DNA of 55,293 nt, taken from positions 1 through 55,293 of the forward strand of contig CANKZI010000018.1 in NCBI GenBank assembly GCA_947488595.1, written 5' to 3'. The position numbers were made by a program, and so were the translations under genes. Numbering within the stretch: the first letter of the stretch is position 1; every line of letters begins with the position of its first letter. Below, piece by piece: positions 35,228-44,660 of this stretch. The notes beneath the pieces are model-generated. The model was given only the letters and a program-made list of their open reading frames with translations. It was not told where the DNA came from and did no database searches. The DNA is from Flavobacteriaceae bacterium (GTDB lineage Bacteria > Bacteroidota > Bacteroidia > Flavobacteriales > Flavobacteriaceae).

Positions 35228-35800
35228 TTACAGTTTGTATAACAAACCAAAAGAAATTGTAGACATATCTAGACCTAATCCAAATCCAGTCGCAGCTTCA
35301 GCTCCATCTACATCTGCTTTAGCTGATGTATAACCGAAACCACCCCACTCAGAAGTAATAGCAAATCTATCAGATACGAAATAGTTTAAACCTACTGGTA
35401 CATTAAGACCAATTGTGTTAACTTTAATATCTGCATCATCTTTTTCAGTCATGTAAGACAATTGACCACCAATAGACAAAGAAAACTTGCTAGCTGGTGT
35501 CCAGAAATACTTAACACCTGCATTTAAACCAAAACCTGAAGTTTTAGCATCATCAACTTTGGTAGAAGTGTAGTCTAAACCACCCACTAAAGCAATTTTT
35601 TCAGTTAAAAAATAACCTACACTTGGTGACAATGTTAAATCATCACTTTTAATGTCTCCTTCTTTTTCACTTGAAAAAGCAGCAGTACCTGAAAAGTACA
35701 TGTCTCCTTTAGCAAATCCTTCTGAACTTTCTGTTTTGTCTTGTGCATTAGCAAAAGAAATTGCACATAATGCAGCTACTGTAAAAATAATTTTTTTCAT
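35228..35800 (-). CDS. Small outer-membrane beta-barrel protein
   Basis: 190 residues from the ATG at 35800, giving signal peptide MKKIIFTVAALCAISFANAQ; an ATG 17 codons upstream is unlikely. The mature protein is an eight-strand OmpW/OmpX-size barrel: GYFLTEKIALVGGLDY, FGLNAGVKYFWTPASKFSL, GLNYFVSDRFAITSEWGGFG, ending in SFGLLYKL. TAAATTTG, a -7 box, lies at 35828-35835. Probably abundant in the outer membrane; function unknown. Divergent from another small barrel gene at 35997. Confidence 0.85.
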   Translation of the reverse strand: MKKIIFTVAALCAISFANAQDKTESSEGFAKGDMYFSGTAAFSSEKEGDIKSDDLTLSPSVGYFLTEKIALVGGLDYTSTKVDDAKTSGFGLNAGVKYFWTPASKFSLSIGGQLSYMTEKDDADIKVNTIGLNVPVGLNYFVSDRFAITSEWGGFGYTSAKADVDGAEAATGFGLGLDMSTISFGLLYKL

Positions 35801-35996
35801 AATGTAAATTGTTTTAAAATTGTTAACCAAATTTATAATTATTAAAATCATAACTTATAAACAAAAAAAAAGACTTATTAACAAAGTTATCAACAAACTG
35901 TTTGTAATTATTTAATCATTTCTTAATACAGTTTATTAATTTTATTAAAAGTTTCGTCAACATTGACAAATTAAATAATCTAAAAATATCAAATTT

Positions 35997-36533
35997 ATGA
36001 AAAAATCAATTTTATTCACGTTACTTACAATTTTAGGAACATCAGTTGCAAGTGCGCAATTATTAAAATTTGGCGTAAAAGCGGGCGCCAATTTTTCGAC
36101 GCTTAGCGGAGCTGATGCAGATGGTTTTGATGGCTTAACAAGTTTTCATGCTGGTGCTCTTGCAGAAATTAAAATTTTTGAAAATTTCGCGGTGCAGCCA
36201 GAGCTTTTGTACTCTTCACAAGGAGCAAAAGTAGAGGGATTTGAGGACACAAAACTTGATTACGTAACCGTTCCCGTTTTGGCAAAATTTTATTTGATTA
36301 CCGATAAATTGAGTTTGGAAGCGGGACCACAATTTGCTTTTTTAGTCAATGACAATGTAGAAGCTCTTGCAGAAACCAAATCGTTTGACTTTGCAGCCAT
36401 TGGTGGATTGGGTTTCCAATTTACAGATAATGTTTTTGCGCAAGCACGTTATGTCGTGGGTTTGACCGATACAACAGAAGATGCCGAAATTAAAAATACT
36501 ACAATTCAGTTATCGTTAGGATACAGATTCTAA
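35997..36533 (+). CDS. Porin family outer-membrane protein (PorT-like beta-barrel)
   Basis: 178 residues with signal peptide MKKSILFTLLTILGTSVASA. LLKFGVKAGANFSTLSGADA, FHAGALAEIKIFENFAVQPE, KLDYVTVPVLAKFYL, LSLEAGPQFAFLV and the final TTIQLSLGYRF are hallmarks of the Bacteroidetes beta-barrel 'porin family/OMP_b-brl_2' group. Likely an eight-strand barrel. It is unrelated in detail to the divergent neighbour at 35228. A hairpin terminator follows 20 bases after the stop. Confidence 0.87.
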   Translation: MKKSILFTLLTILGTSVASAQLLKFGVKAGANFSTLSGADADGFDGLTSFHAGALAEIKIFENFAVQPELLYSSQGAKVEGFEDTKLDYVTVPVLAKFYLITDKLSLEAGPQFAFLVNDNVEALAETKSFDFAAIGGLGFQFTDNVFAQARYVVGLTDTTEDAEIKNTTIQLSLGYRF

Positions 36534-36552
36534 GCCTGTTTTTCAAGTATCT

Positions 36553-36588
36553 AAAAGCCATTTCGTAACAGAAATGGCTTTTTTTTAT
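36553..36588 (+). terminator. Rho-independent terminator
   Basis: AAAGCCATTTC-GTAACA-GAAATGGCTTT followed by T5 ends the porin family gene. Confidence 0.88.
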
Positions 36589-36652
36589 CTTATCTTGAGA
36601 TTATTTAAAAGTACAATCATTATTTTTTTCTATTTTTACTAAAACTACTCCT

Positions 36653-37066
36653 ATGAATATCATCATCATCAATGGTCCAAATCTGAATTTACTAGGCAAA
36701 CGAGAACCCGAAATTTATGGCAACCAATCTTTTGATTTCTTTTTAGAAACTTTAAAATTAAAATTCAGTAACATCACAATTTCCTATTTTCAAAGCAATA
36801 TTGAAGGAGAAATCATTGATAAAATTCAAGAAGTAGGATTTTCATTTGATGGCATTATTTTAAATGCTGCTGCTTATACACATACTTCTATTGGCATTGC
36901 TGATGCTATAAAGTCGATAAACACTCCAGTAATTGAAGTGCATATTTCAAATACTTTTTCGCGAGAAACTTTTAGACAGCATTCCTACATATCTCCGAAT
37001 TGCAAAGGAATAATTATTGGTTTTGGTTTGCATAGCTATACCTTAGCACTACAATCCTTTTTATGA
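36653..37066 (+). CDS. aroQ: Type II 3-dehydroquinate dehydratase
   Basis: 137 residues. IINGPNLNLLGKREPEIYG contains the active-site Arg and Tyr loop. ILNAAAYTHTSIGIADAI, VIEVHISN with the catalytic His and RQHSYISPNCKGIIIGFG are all typical of AroQ. It converts 3-dehydroquinate to 3-dehydroshikimate in the shikimate pathway (cytoplasmic dodecamer). The full catalytic set is present. Short stand-alone gene. Confidence 0.95.
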   Translation: MNIIIINGPNLNLLGKREPEIYGNQSFDFFLETLKLKFSNITISYFQSNIEGEIIDKIQEVGFSFDGIILNAAAYTHTSIGIADAIKSINTPVIEVHISNTFSRETFRQHSYISPNCKGIIIGFGLHSYTLALQSFL

Positions 37067-37133
37067 TTTTTTAAAATGTCATACAACCATCGATGCAAAA
37101 CCAACGTCATTACAAAAACAAAACACAAAATCT

Positions 37134-39611
37134 ATGAAACAATTATTTACTTTTTTGATGTTGACAATGGGCCTGTCACATTTTGCTCAAGTTAAAGGAA
37201 AGGTAACAGACCAAACTGGAATGCCACTTCCTGTAGTGAGTATTTTAGTCGAAAATACTTACAACGGCACCTCATCGAACGAACAAGGACAATACGAACT
37301 CAATATCAAAACACCTGGGAAATACACACTCGTTTATCAATATTTAGGTTTTAAAACCAAAAAAATTACGATTAATATCGAAAAATTTCCCTTTCTTCAA
37401 AACGTACAGTTGATAGAAGAAAATTTATCGCTTTCAGAAGTGGTTATCAATACCAAAGAGAATCCGGCCAACAGTGTGATTAAAAAAGCGATTGCTGCTA
37501 AAAAAGTCAATTCCGATCGAACAGGCCGATTCAAATCTGACTTTTATTCGCGCGGTATGTATAAAATCAAAGACCTTCCTAAAAAAATATTCGGACAAGA
37601 AATTGGCGATCTTGATGGCATGGTAGATTCGACTGGTACCGGCATTATTTATCTTTCGGAAACCGTTTCAAAGATCATTTTCGAAAAACCGAATAATCTA
37701 AAAGAACGCATTATAGCATCAAAAATAAGTGGTAATGACAAAGGTTACAGTTATAATACGGCGCGCGCCACAACCTATGATTTTTATAATAATACTTTAA
37801 AATTTGGCATCAATTTGATTTCACCCATTGCCGACAATGCCTTCAATTATTATAAATTCAAACTCGAAGGGACTTTTATGGACGAAAGCAATCAAATGAT
37901 TAATAAAATCAAAGTGATTGCAAAACGTGATAATGAACCAGTTTTTGAAGGCTACATTTATATTGTCGAAGACACTTGGGCAATCTATGCGATTGATTTA
38001 CAGACCAAAGGCTACCGAATGGAACAAGAGTTTATCGACAGTTTCAATGTGAAACAAAATTTTAGTTACAATAAAAAAAATGCGCTTTGGGCTAAAAACA
38101 CCCAAAGTATCGAATTTGTATTCGGTATTTTTGGTTTTAAAATTAACGGAAAAGTTACTTATGTTTATTCTAATTATGAGTTTTTTGATAATTTTGAAAA
38201 AAAGACTTTTAGCAATGAAATAGTAAGTTTTGAAGAAAACTCGAATAAAAAAGACAGTATTTTTTGGAATGAAAATCGTCCGATTCCGCTGACGGTTGAA
38301 GAAGACCGGGACTATGTCAAAAAAGACAGTATTTATGAAGTTCGCAATTCAAAAACCTATCTTGATTCACTTGATAAAAAAACCAATAAATTTAGAATTG
38401 GAGATATTCTGTACGGTTACACCTACCGCAATAGAGAAAAAAAATACAGTCTCAATTACAATGGTTTAGTGAATATTGCAAGCGCGAGTTTTAATACTGT
38501 TCAAGGTTGGAATTTGGATTCTGGATTTTCATTTAACAAATGGAATAAAGAAGAAAAAGGAAAATATACAACAATAACAACAAACTTCAACTATGGTTTT
38601 GCCGAAGACCGATTGCGTATTACCGGAAATTACTACCATCGTTTTAACAATCAAAATTATGCTGCAATTACGATTGCTGCCGGAACAAAAGTCAATCAAT
38701 TCAATTCAAATGAACCGATAATGAAAATTATCAATACGGTGAGTACGTTGTTTTTTAAAGACAATTATATGAAATTGTACAACAAAGAATTTGCTTCGAT
38801 TGCTTATGGTAGAGACGTTGCAAATGGCGTAAATCTTAACGGAAAAATCGAATACCAACAGCGAAAACCGTTGTTCAATAACTCCGATTATGTGCTAATA
38901 AAAAATGACGACATTTACACTTCCAACAATCCGCTTGATCCAACAAACGATTTGGTCGCTGCTTTTGAACAGCACCATCTTACCAAAGCAACACTTACGA
39001 CAAAAATTAATTTTGGCAACAAGTACATTACGAGACCTGACGGAAAAATTAATATTCCGAATCGCAAATATCCTACCCTATTTTTAAGTTATGAAAATGC
39101 TTTTGGTGCAAGCGAAAAAAGTTACGAGCACCAGTTGGTTTCTGGTCGCATTTATTATGATTTCACCGCGGGCAACAAAGGTCGATTTGCGATGAATTTA
39201 AAAGCTGGGAAGTTTTTTAATGGCGATGACATTTCTTTTATTGATTACAAACACTTTAATGGTAATCAAACCCATGTGGCGATTGACTATCTGAATGCGT
39301 TCAATCTTTTGCCATACTATACCAATAGTACCAATGATGCTTATTCTGAAAACCACTTTCAATACAATGACAATGGTTTTATTATGAATAAAATTCCACT
39401 TCTAAATTTATTGAAAACCAATTTGGTCTTAGGATTTCACAACTTAGCCGTGCCAGAAGCAAAACCTTATTCAGAATTTACAGTAGGTTTGAATAACCTT
39501 GGTTTCGGAAAATTTAGAATTTTACGTGTTGATTATGTGCGTACGTACCAAAATGGATACCAAGGAGACGGCGTTGTTTTTGGATTTAAATTCATGGGAT
39601 TGTTAGAATAA
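37134..39611 (+). CDS. DUF5686 outer-membrane protein with carboxypeptidase-like N-domain
   Basis: 825 residues. Signal peptide MKQLFTFLMLTMGLSHFAQ; a carboxypeptidase-regulatory-like beta domain (VKGKVTDQTGMPLPVVSILV, to about 105); then the DUF5686 region with SEVVINTKENPANSVIKKAI, SDFYSRGMYKIKDLPKK and a barrel-like C-terminus ending GVVFGFKFMGLLE. The combination is specific to Bacteroidetes and is thought to sit in the outer membrane. Function not known to me. Terminator at 39632-39668. Confidence 0.86.
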   Translation: MKQLFTFLMLTMGLSHFAQVKGKVTDQTGMPLPVVSILVENTYNGTSSNEQGQYELNIKTPGKYTLVYQYLGFKTKKITINIEKFPFLQNVQLIEENLSLSEVVINTKENPANSVIKKAIAAKKVNSDRTGRFKSDFYSRGMYKIKDLPKKIFGQEIGDLDGMVDSTGTGIIYLSETVSKIIFEKPNNLKERIIASKISGNDKGYSYNTARATTYDFYNNTLKFGINLISPIADNAFNYYKFKLEGTFMDESNQMINKIKVIAKRDNEPVFEGYIYIVEDTWAIYAIDLQTKGYRMEQEFIDSFNVKQNFSYNKKNALWAKNTQSIEFVFGIFGFKINGKVTYVYSNYEFFDNFEKKTFSNEIVSFEENSNKKDSIFWNENRPIPLTVEEDRDYVKKDSIYEVRNSKTYLDSLDKKTNKFRIGDILYGYTYRNREKKYSLNYNGLVNIASASFNTVQGWNLDSGFSFNKWNKEEKGKYTTITTNFNYGFAEDRLRITGNYYHRFNNQNYAAITIAAGTKVNQFNSNEPIMKIINTVSTLFFKDNYMKLYNKEFASIAYGRDVANGVNLNGKIEYQQRKPLFNNSDYVLIKNDDIYTSNNPLDPTNDLVAAFEQHHLTKATLTTKINFGNKYITRPDGKINIPNRKYPTLFLSYENAFGASEKSYEHQLVSGRIYYDFTAGNKGRFAMNLKAGKFFNGDDISFIDYKHFNGNQTHVAIDYLNAFNLLPYYTNSTNDAYSENHFQYNDNGFIMNKIPLLNLLKTNLVLGFHNLAVPEAKPYSEFTVGLNNLGFGKFRILRVDYVRTYQNGYQGDGVVFGFKFMGLLE

Positions 39612-39631
39612 TCATTCCCTCATAAAATAAA

Positions 39632-39668
39632 AAATCCCGATTTCAAATTTGAAACCGGGATTTTTTTT
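39632..39668. terminator. Bidirectional terminator between the DUF5686 gene and murA
   Basis: AATCCCG-A-TTTCAA-AT-TTGAAA-CC-GGGATT with A-run before and T-run after, so it can serve both convergent genes. Confidence 0.85.
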
Positions 39669-39682
39669 ATGCAACTTTAATT

Positions 39683-40996
39683 TTAATTTTCTCTAACAAT
39701 TTTTGCACCAATAGCTCGCAATCGTGCTTCAATATCTTCATAACCGCGATCAATTTGTTCGATATTCTGAATAGTACTAATTCCTTTTGCCGAAAGTGCT
39801 GCAATTAATAATGAGATTCCAGCTCTAATATCTGGTGATGACATCGTTGTTGCTTTGAGTTGTGACTTAAAATCATGACCAATAACAACCGCGCGATGAG
39901 GATCACAAAGCATAATTTTAGCACCCATATCAATCAGTTTATCAACAAAAAACAAACGACTTTCAAACATTTTTTGATGGATCAATACATCGCCTTTGGC
40001 TTGGGTTGCTACTACCAAAACGATACTCAATAAATCGGGAGTAAATCCGGGCCAAGGCGCGTCTGCGATAGTAAGAATCGAACCGTCAATATCGGTTTTA
40101 ACTTCGTAACCATCTGTATGTGCTGGAATATAAATATCGTCGTCGCGTCTTTCAAGCGTAATGCCTAATTTTCTGAAGGTATTTGGGATGACACCCAAAT
40201 TGTCCCAACTTACATTTTTTATGGTAATCTCGCTTCTGGTCATTGCTGCAAGTCCAATCCAAGAACCAATTTCAATCATATCTGGAAGGATTTTATGCTC
40301 ACATCCGCCCAATTGGGCAACACCATGAATGGTTAATAAATTTGAACCAACTCCAGTGATGTTAGCGCCCATTGCATTCAACATTTTTGATAATTGTTGC
40401 AGATAAGGCTCACAAGCAGCATTATAAATTGTCGTCGTTCCTTTGGCTAAAACTGCAGCCATAACAATATTGGCAGTTCCTGTAACCGATGCTTCGTCAA
40501 GCAACATGTCGGCACCAGTTAAACCATGAGGCGCTTCAACACCATAAAAATGGTCTTCGCGGTTGTATCTAAAAGCAGCTCCTAAATTGATAAACCCTTC
40601 AAAATGAGTGTCCAAACGGCGTCTTCCAATTTTGTCGCCACCTGGTTTCGGAATATAACCTTTTCCAAAACGGGCCAAAAGTGGACCGACAATCATAATA
40701 GAACCGCGAAGTGAACCGCCTTCCTTTTTAAATGCTTCGGTTTCTAAATAACCAACATTTACTTCATCTGCTTGAAAAGTATAACTGCCTTTGCTGATTT
40801 TCTCGATTTTCACACCTAAATTTTTCAAAAGTGTGATTAGCTTGTTCACATCAATAATATCTGGAATATTTTGAATTGTGATTTTTTCTGAAGTCAAAAG
40901 TACTGCACACAAAATTTGTAATGCTTCGTTTTTTGCTCCTTGGGGCGTAATTTCGCCTTTAAGTGTTATTCCGCCTTCTATTTTAAAAGTTCCCAT
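39683..40996 (-). CDS. murA: UDP-N-acetylglucosamine 1-carboxyvinyltransferase, with Asp at the fosfomycin-target position
   Basis: 437 residues, full length. GAKNEALQILCAVLLT with the catalytic Lys at the start, SLRGSIMIVGPLLARFG and TPDLLSIVLVVATQAKG are diagnostic. MurA transfers enolpyruvate to UDP-GlcNAc, the first committed step of peptidoglycan synthesis. In the active-site loop PKPGGDKIGRRRLD, the Cys that fosfomycin alkylates (Cys115 of E. coli) is Asp121. Enzymes with Asp here (for example from Mycobacterium tuberculosis) are active but fosfomycin-insensitive. Last gene of the DUF493-DUF4290-murA operon. Confidence 0.96.
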   Translation of the reverse strand: MGTFKIEGGITLKGEITPQGAKNEALQILCAVLLTSEKITIQNIPDIIDVNKLITLLKNLGVKIEKISKGSYTFQADEVNVGYLETEAFKKEGGSLRGSIMIVGPLLARFGKGYIPKPGGDKIGRRRLDTHFEGFINLGAAFRYNREDHFYGVEAPHGLTGADMLLDEASVTGTANIVMAAVLAKGTTTIYNAACEPYLQQLSKMLNAMGANITGVGSNLLTIHGVAQLGGCEHKILPDMIEIGSWIGLAAMTRSEITIKNVSWDNLGVIPNTFRKLGITLERRDDDIYIPAHTDGYEVKTDIDGSILTIADAPWPGFTPDLLSIVLVVATQAKGDVLIHQKMFESRLFFVDKLIDMGAKIMLCDPHRAVVIGHDFKSQLKATTMSSPDIRAGISLLIAALSAKGISTIQNIEQIDRGYEDIEARLRAIGAKIVREN

Positions 40997-41031
40997 TCTT
41001 TAAGTTATGAGTTGATTTTTAGCTTATTAAC

Positions 41032-41745
41032 CTATAATTGTTTTCTGTTTTTATGTGCAGGGTTATTGGTCTTCCCGTTTTTGGTAATCTTGGGTTTTAC
41101 GCTTCCAGATGGTAATATTTTGTTGGAAAGGCGTTTGTTGGTACGCATCAAATCGGTGGTGGTTAAAAGCGATTCTGAACTTTCGGTCAGATTGATTCTT
41201 CCGCCAGACAATTCTAGTAAATGTTCAAAAATAACATCGTCCTTAACAGTATCTTTATTCCAACTTAAATACGATTTTTTCATGTGATTGGCAATGACTT
41301 TGACCAAAGCACTTTTGAGTTCGCCTTCTTCCCATCGGTTGGCTACATCAATCATAAACTTAATGTTATTGCCATAAAATCGGTATTTTGGGAAATTTTG
41401 AGGGTATTTTAAAGCATCTGGTTTGAGTTGTAAAACTTCGCGTGATGGAATCGGATACGGCGAATCAACATCCAATCTAAAATCAGACATAATGAATATC
41501 TGATCCCATAATTTGTGTTGAAAATCGGGAACATCTCGCAAATGCGGATTCAAACTTCCCATGACTTGAATGATGTACTTCGCTACCTTGTTGCGCTCCA
41601 CACGATCTTCAATTACGGTTGCTTGATCGATCAATTTTTGCAAATGACGACCATATTCGGGAATGATAAGATGTTGTCTTTCAGAATTATATTCTAAATT
41701 AAACACAACATCATTGGCATTTTCTTTTATATATTTTGAATTCAT
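41032..41745 (-). CDS. DUF4290 protein
   Basis: 237 residues, soluble. FNLEYNSERQHLIIPEYGRH and KYIIQVMGSLNPHLRDVPDF, then HKLWDQIFIMSDFRLDVDSPYP, are the DUF4290 signature, a family restricted to Bacteroidetes and usually encoded next to murA, as here (35 nt gap). The last 40 residues are basic and low in complexity (GSVKPKITKNGKTNNPAHK), perhaps for RNA or membrane contact. Function unknown. Confidence 0.88.
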   Translation of the reverse strand: MNSKYIKENANDVVFNLEYNSERQHLIIPEYGRHLQKLIDQATVIEDRVERNKVAKYIIQVMGSLNPHLRDVPDFQHKLWDQIFIMSDFRLDVDSPYPIPSREVLQLKPDALKYPQNFPKYRFYGNNIKFMIDVANRWEEGELKSALVKVIANHMKKSYLSWNKDTVKDDVIFEHLLELSGGRINLTESSESLLTTTDLMRTNKRLSNKILPSGSVKPKITKNGKTNNPAHKNRKQL

Positions 41746-41747
41746 AT

Positions 41748-42032
41748 TTATAGGGAAACGATACCTTCTATGGTAGCAACTTCTAAGTATTTATCAATTA
41801 TTTCTTGGGCATCTTTCATGGTTACGTCAACGGAAATGCTTGTGAATTTTCCAGTTTTTGATTTGGTGGTTTTGATGACTGCTCCCATACAATTAAAAGC
41901 ATTTTCGACCACTTCGACATTGTCATTAACAGAAGGAACAATAAATTTAAACAAGTATTCTGCTGGCCAAGTATTGCTATTATCGAGTTCGACTTTGAGT
42001 CTCTCATAAAATTCTTCGGTATTCTTATCCAT
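41748..42032 (-). CDS. DUF493 family protein (YbeD-like)
   Basis: 94 residues from the ATG at 42032; an ATG 28 codons upstream adds an unlikely basic stretch. EEFYERLKVELDNSNTWPAE, YLFKFIVPS and TSISVDVTMKDAQEIIDKYL form the ACT-like fold of DUF493/YbeD proteins, small regulators of unknown ligand. The stop is 2 nt before the DUF4290 start, so the three genes to murA form one operon. Confidence 0.86.
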   Translation of the reverse strand: MDKNTEEFYERLKVELDNSNTWPAEYLFKFIVPSVNDNVEVVENAFNCMGAVIKTTKSKTGKFTSISVDVTMKDAQEIIDKYLEVATIEGIVSL

Positions 42033-42148
42033 TCTAAAATTAAAATAAGAGCAAATATAAGCTTTTGATTTGGGATTATAGGATTTACGATTTACGATTT
42101 TTTTTAGGAAATACAATTTAATGCGCCCTCATTCTTTTTTAATACCGA

Positions 42149-42166
42149 TAACTTTGACTATTTTTG
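42149..42166 (+). promoter_or_regulatory. Overlapping -7 boxes that set the start of the P-loop kinase gene
   Basis: TAACTTTG (42149-42156) and TATTTTTG (42159-42166) both match TAnnTTTG. They lie inside the longest open frame starting at 42121, so transcription would begin about 42163-42173 and translation further down, at the GTG at 42184. No clear TTTG -33 box is seen. Confidence 0.55.
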
Positions 42167-42183
42167 CGCCTTATTTCAAAAAA

Positions 42184-42720
42184 GTGGATAAACAAATTGT
42201 AGTGATTATTGGCGGTCCAGGAACAGGAAAAACCACGATTATCGATGGATTGCTTGCAAAAGGTTTTTGTTGTTATCCCGAAGTTTCCCGACAAGTTACC
42301 ATGGAAGCGAAAAAACAAGGTATTGAACAATTGTTTCTCGAAAATCCATTGCTTTTTAGCGAATTACTTTTAGAAGGCCGAAAAAAACAATTCGAAAATG
42401 CCTTGATTGAACCACACAATATCGTGTTTCTTGACCGTGGTATTCCTGATGTTTTGGCTTATATGCATTATATTGGCGACAGTTATCCTGCGCATTTTGA
42501 CCGCGCGTGCAGCGAAAATAAATACACCAAAATATTCCTGCTGCCGCCTTGGGAAGAAATTTACGAAAGTGACGCCGAACGCTATGAAAACTACGAACAA
42601 GCCAAGTTGATTTATAAACATTTGGTCGAAACTTATGAAAATTATGGTTATCACTTAATTCTAGTGCCGAAAGAGACGGTAGATAACCGAATTATTTTTA
42701 TCTTAGACCAGTTGAAATAA
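42184..42720 (+). CDS. P-loop ATPase/kinase of the small AAA_28 (nicotinamide riboside kinase-like) type
   Basis: 178 residues from a GTG start (VDKQIVVIIGGPGTGKTTII). The Walker A motif GGPGTGKTT then falls ten residues from the start, as in homologues; the ATG at 42121 would add 21 unrelated residues and precede the predicted promoter. Further features: YPEVSRQVTMEAKKQG, HNIVFLDRGIPDVLAYMHY (Walker B-like) and ILVPKETVDNRIIFILDQL. The family phosphorylates small molecules; the substrate is not known. Confidence 0.8.
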   Translation: MDKQIVVIIGGPGTGKTTIIDGLLAKGFCCYPEVSRQVTMEAKKQGIEQLFLENPLLFSELLLEGRKKQFENALIEPHNIVFLDRGIPDVLAYMHYIGDSYPAHFDRACSENKYTKIFLLPPWEEIYESDAERYENYEQAKLIYKHLVETYENYGYHLILVPKETVDNRIIFILDQLK

Positions 42721-42764
42721 TTCAAGATTTAGGATTTTATGCTTAAATCAGCAATCCAAAATGC

Positions 42765-44660
42765 ATGCAAGAAGCTTTAGTTATTCTTCAAAAATACTGG
42801 AAACACAATCAATTTAGATCACTTCAAGCCGATATTATCAATTCGGTTTTGGACGGAAAAGATACCCTTGCACTTTTGCCAACGGGCGGTGGAAAATCGA
42901 TTTGTTTTCAGGTTCCAGCATTGATGCAAGAAGGAATTTGCTTGGTAGTTTCGCCACTTATCGCCCTGATGAAAGACCAAGTTGCCAATTTGCAAAAGCG
43001 CGATATTAAAGCGATGGCATTGATTGGCGGCATTCAGTCTGAAGAGTTGATTACTTTATTGGACAACTGTGAATTTGGCAACTACAAGTTCTTGTACTTG
43101 TCGCCAGAACGATTGCAAAGCGATTGGATTTTGGACCGTCTAAAAAACCTGCGCATTAATCTGATAGCTATAGACGAAGCGCATTGTGTTTCGCAATGGG
43201 GACATGATTTTCGTCCGGCTTATCTCAAAATTGCGAATCTAAAAAAGCATTTTCCAAAAACACCTTTTTTGGCATTGACCGCCTCGGCAACCGAGCGCGT
43301 TAAAGAAGATATTATAAATCAATTGGGTTTAGAACATCCAGCGGTTTTTCAAAAATCATTTGCTCGCGAAAATATCGCTTACATGGTTTTTGAGGCCGAA
43401 GACAAATTATATAAAATCGGACAAATGCTCAAAAAAAATCCTGAACCATCAATTATTTATGTACGCAATCGAAAATCTTGTTTGGATATTGCAACACAAT
43501 TGCAAACGCTTGGTTTTAAAGTTTCTTACTATCATGGCGGTTTGCATGCTAAAGAAAAAGACAAGAACATGCAACTTTGGATGGATGAAAAGGTACAGGT
43601 CATTGTGGCAACCAATGCTTTTGGAATGGGTATAGATAAAGCAAATGTCAAAACCGTTATTCATTTGCAATTTCCCGAAAATATCGAAAATTATTATCAA
43701 GAGGCGGGACGAGCGGGACGCAATGGCGAAAAAGCATTTGCCGTTTTATTGACAAGTCCTTCCGATGCTATTACTGCGTTGAATCAATTCATTTCGGTGT
43801 TGCCTGACAAAGCGTTTTTGGTAAAAATGTATGTCAAATTGTGTAACTACTTTCAGATTGCTTATGGCGAAGGTATGGACGAAAAATTCATGTTTAATTT
43901 GAATCATTTTTGTATGCAATACCAATTTTCGACAACAAAAACCTACAATGCGATACAATTTCTGGACCGTCAGGGCATCCTAACATTGACACAAGAATTT
44001 TCTGAAAAGGTAATGGTTCAATTTTTAATTTCATCAAAAGAAATTTTACGTTTTTTGAGTCTCAATCCAAAAGAAGAACCTATTTTATTGGCTATTTTGC
44101 GCACTTATCCTGGCATATACGACATGCTTTTACCATTGAATCTTTCGCTAATCGCAAAAAAATCAAATACAAATGAAACGCAAGTCACCCAACTTTTATC
44201 CGAATTAAAAAACAAAGCCATTATTGATTATCAAGCAAAAAGTAATGATGCCACTTTAATTTTTAATGAAGTCCGCGAAGACGAACGAACCATCAATCGC
44301 GTTTCAAAATATTTAGACAATCAAAACAAACTTAAAAAAGAGCAACTTGAATCGGTTATTGCTTATGTAACTGACGCTAAAAACTGCAAAAGCAAATTGA
44401 TCCTTGCCTATTTTGGCGAAAATCAAACGACAGATTGTGGTATTTGTTCTTATTGTATTGCGAAAAAAAAACAGCCTAAAACAATCGTTTCAAATACGGA
44501 GATAATTCTAAGACTTCTAAAAAATGGCGAAATGACTTCAAGGGAAATTCAAAATGCAAGCTTACTTTCATCGAACGCTATTATCGTTGTGCTGCAAGAA
44601 CTGCTTGAAGATAATACGATTAAAATCAATTCAAATAACAAATACAGATTAAAAATATAA
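42765..44660 (+). CDS. recQ: ATP-dependent DNA helicase RecQ
   Basis: 631 residues. Walker A LLPTGGGKSICFQ, DEAH box IAIDEAHCVSQWGHDFRPAY, LTASATERV (motif III), YYHGGLHAKEKD, ATNAFGMGIDK (motif V) and YYQEAGRAGRNGE (motif VI). The RQC zinc site is reduced to LAYFGENQTTDCGICSYC. There is a winged-helix-like end but no clear HRDC domain. Bacteroidetes often carry two RecQ types; this is the shorter one. It unwinds 3'-tailed DNA in recombination and repair. The stop overlaps the fmt start by one base. Confidence 0.94.
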   Translation: MQEALVILQKYWKHNQFRSLQADIINSVLDGKDTLALLPTGGGKSICFQVPALMQEGICLVVSPLIALMKDQVANLQKRDIKAMALIGGIQSEELITLLDNCEFGNYKFLYLSPERLQSDWILDRLKNLRINLIAIDEAHCVSQWGHDFRPAYLKIANLKKHFPKTPFLALTASATERVKEDIINQLGLEHPAVFQKSFARENIAYMVFEAEDKLYKIGQMLKKNPEPSIIYVRNRKSCLDIATQLQTLGFKVSYYHGGLHAKEKDKNMQLWMDEKVQVIVATNAFGMGIDKANVKTVIHLQFPENIENYYQEAGRAGRNGEKAFAVLLTSPSDAITALNQFISVLPDKAFLVKMYVKLCNYFQIAYGEGMDEKFMFNLNHFCMQYQFSTTKTYNAIQFLDRQGILTLTQEFSEKVMVQFLISSKEILRFLSLNPKEEPILLAILRTYPGIYDMLLPLNLSLIAKKSNTNETQVTQLLSELKNKAIIDYQAKSNDATLIFNEVREDERTINRVSKYLDNQNKLKKEQLESVIAYVTDAKNCKSKLILAYFGENQTTDCGICSYCIAKKKQPKTIVSNTEIILRLLKNGEMTSREIQNASLLSSNAIIVVLQELLEDNTIKINSNNKYRLKI

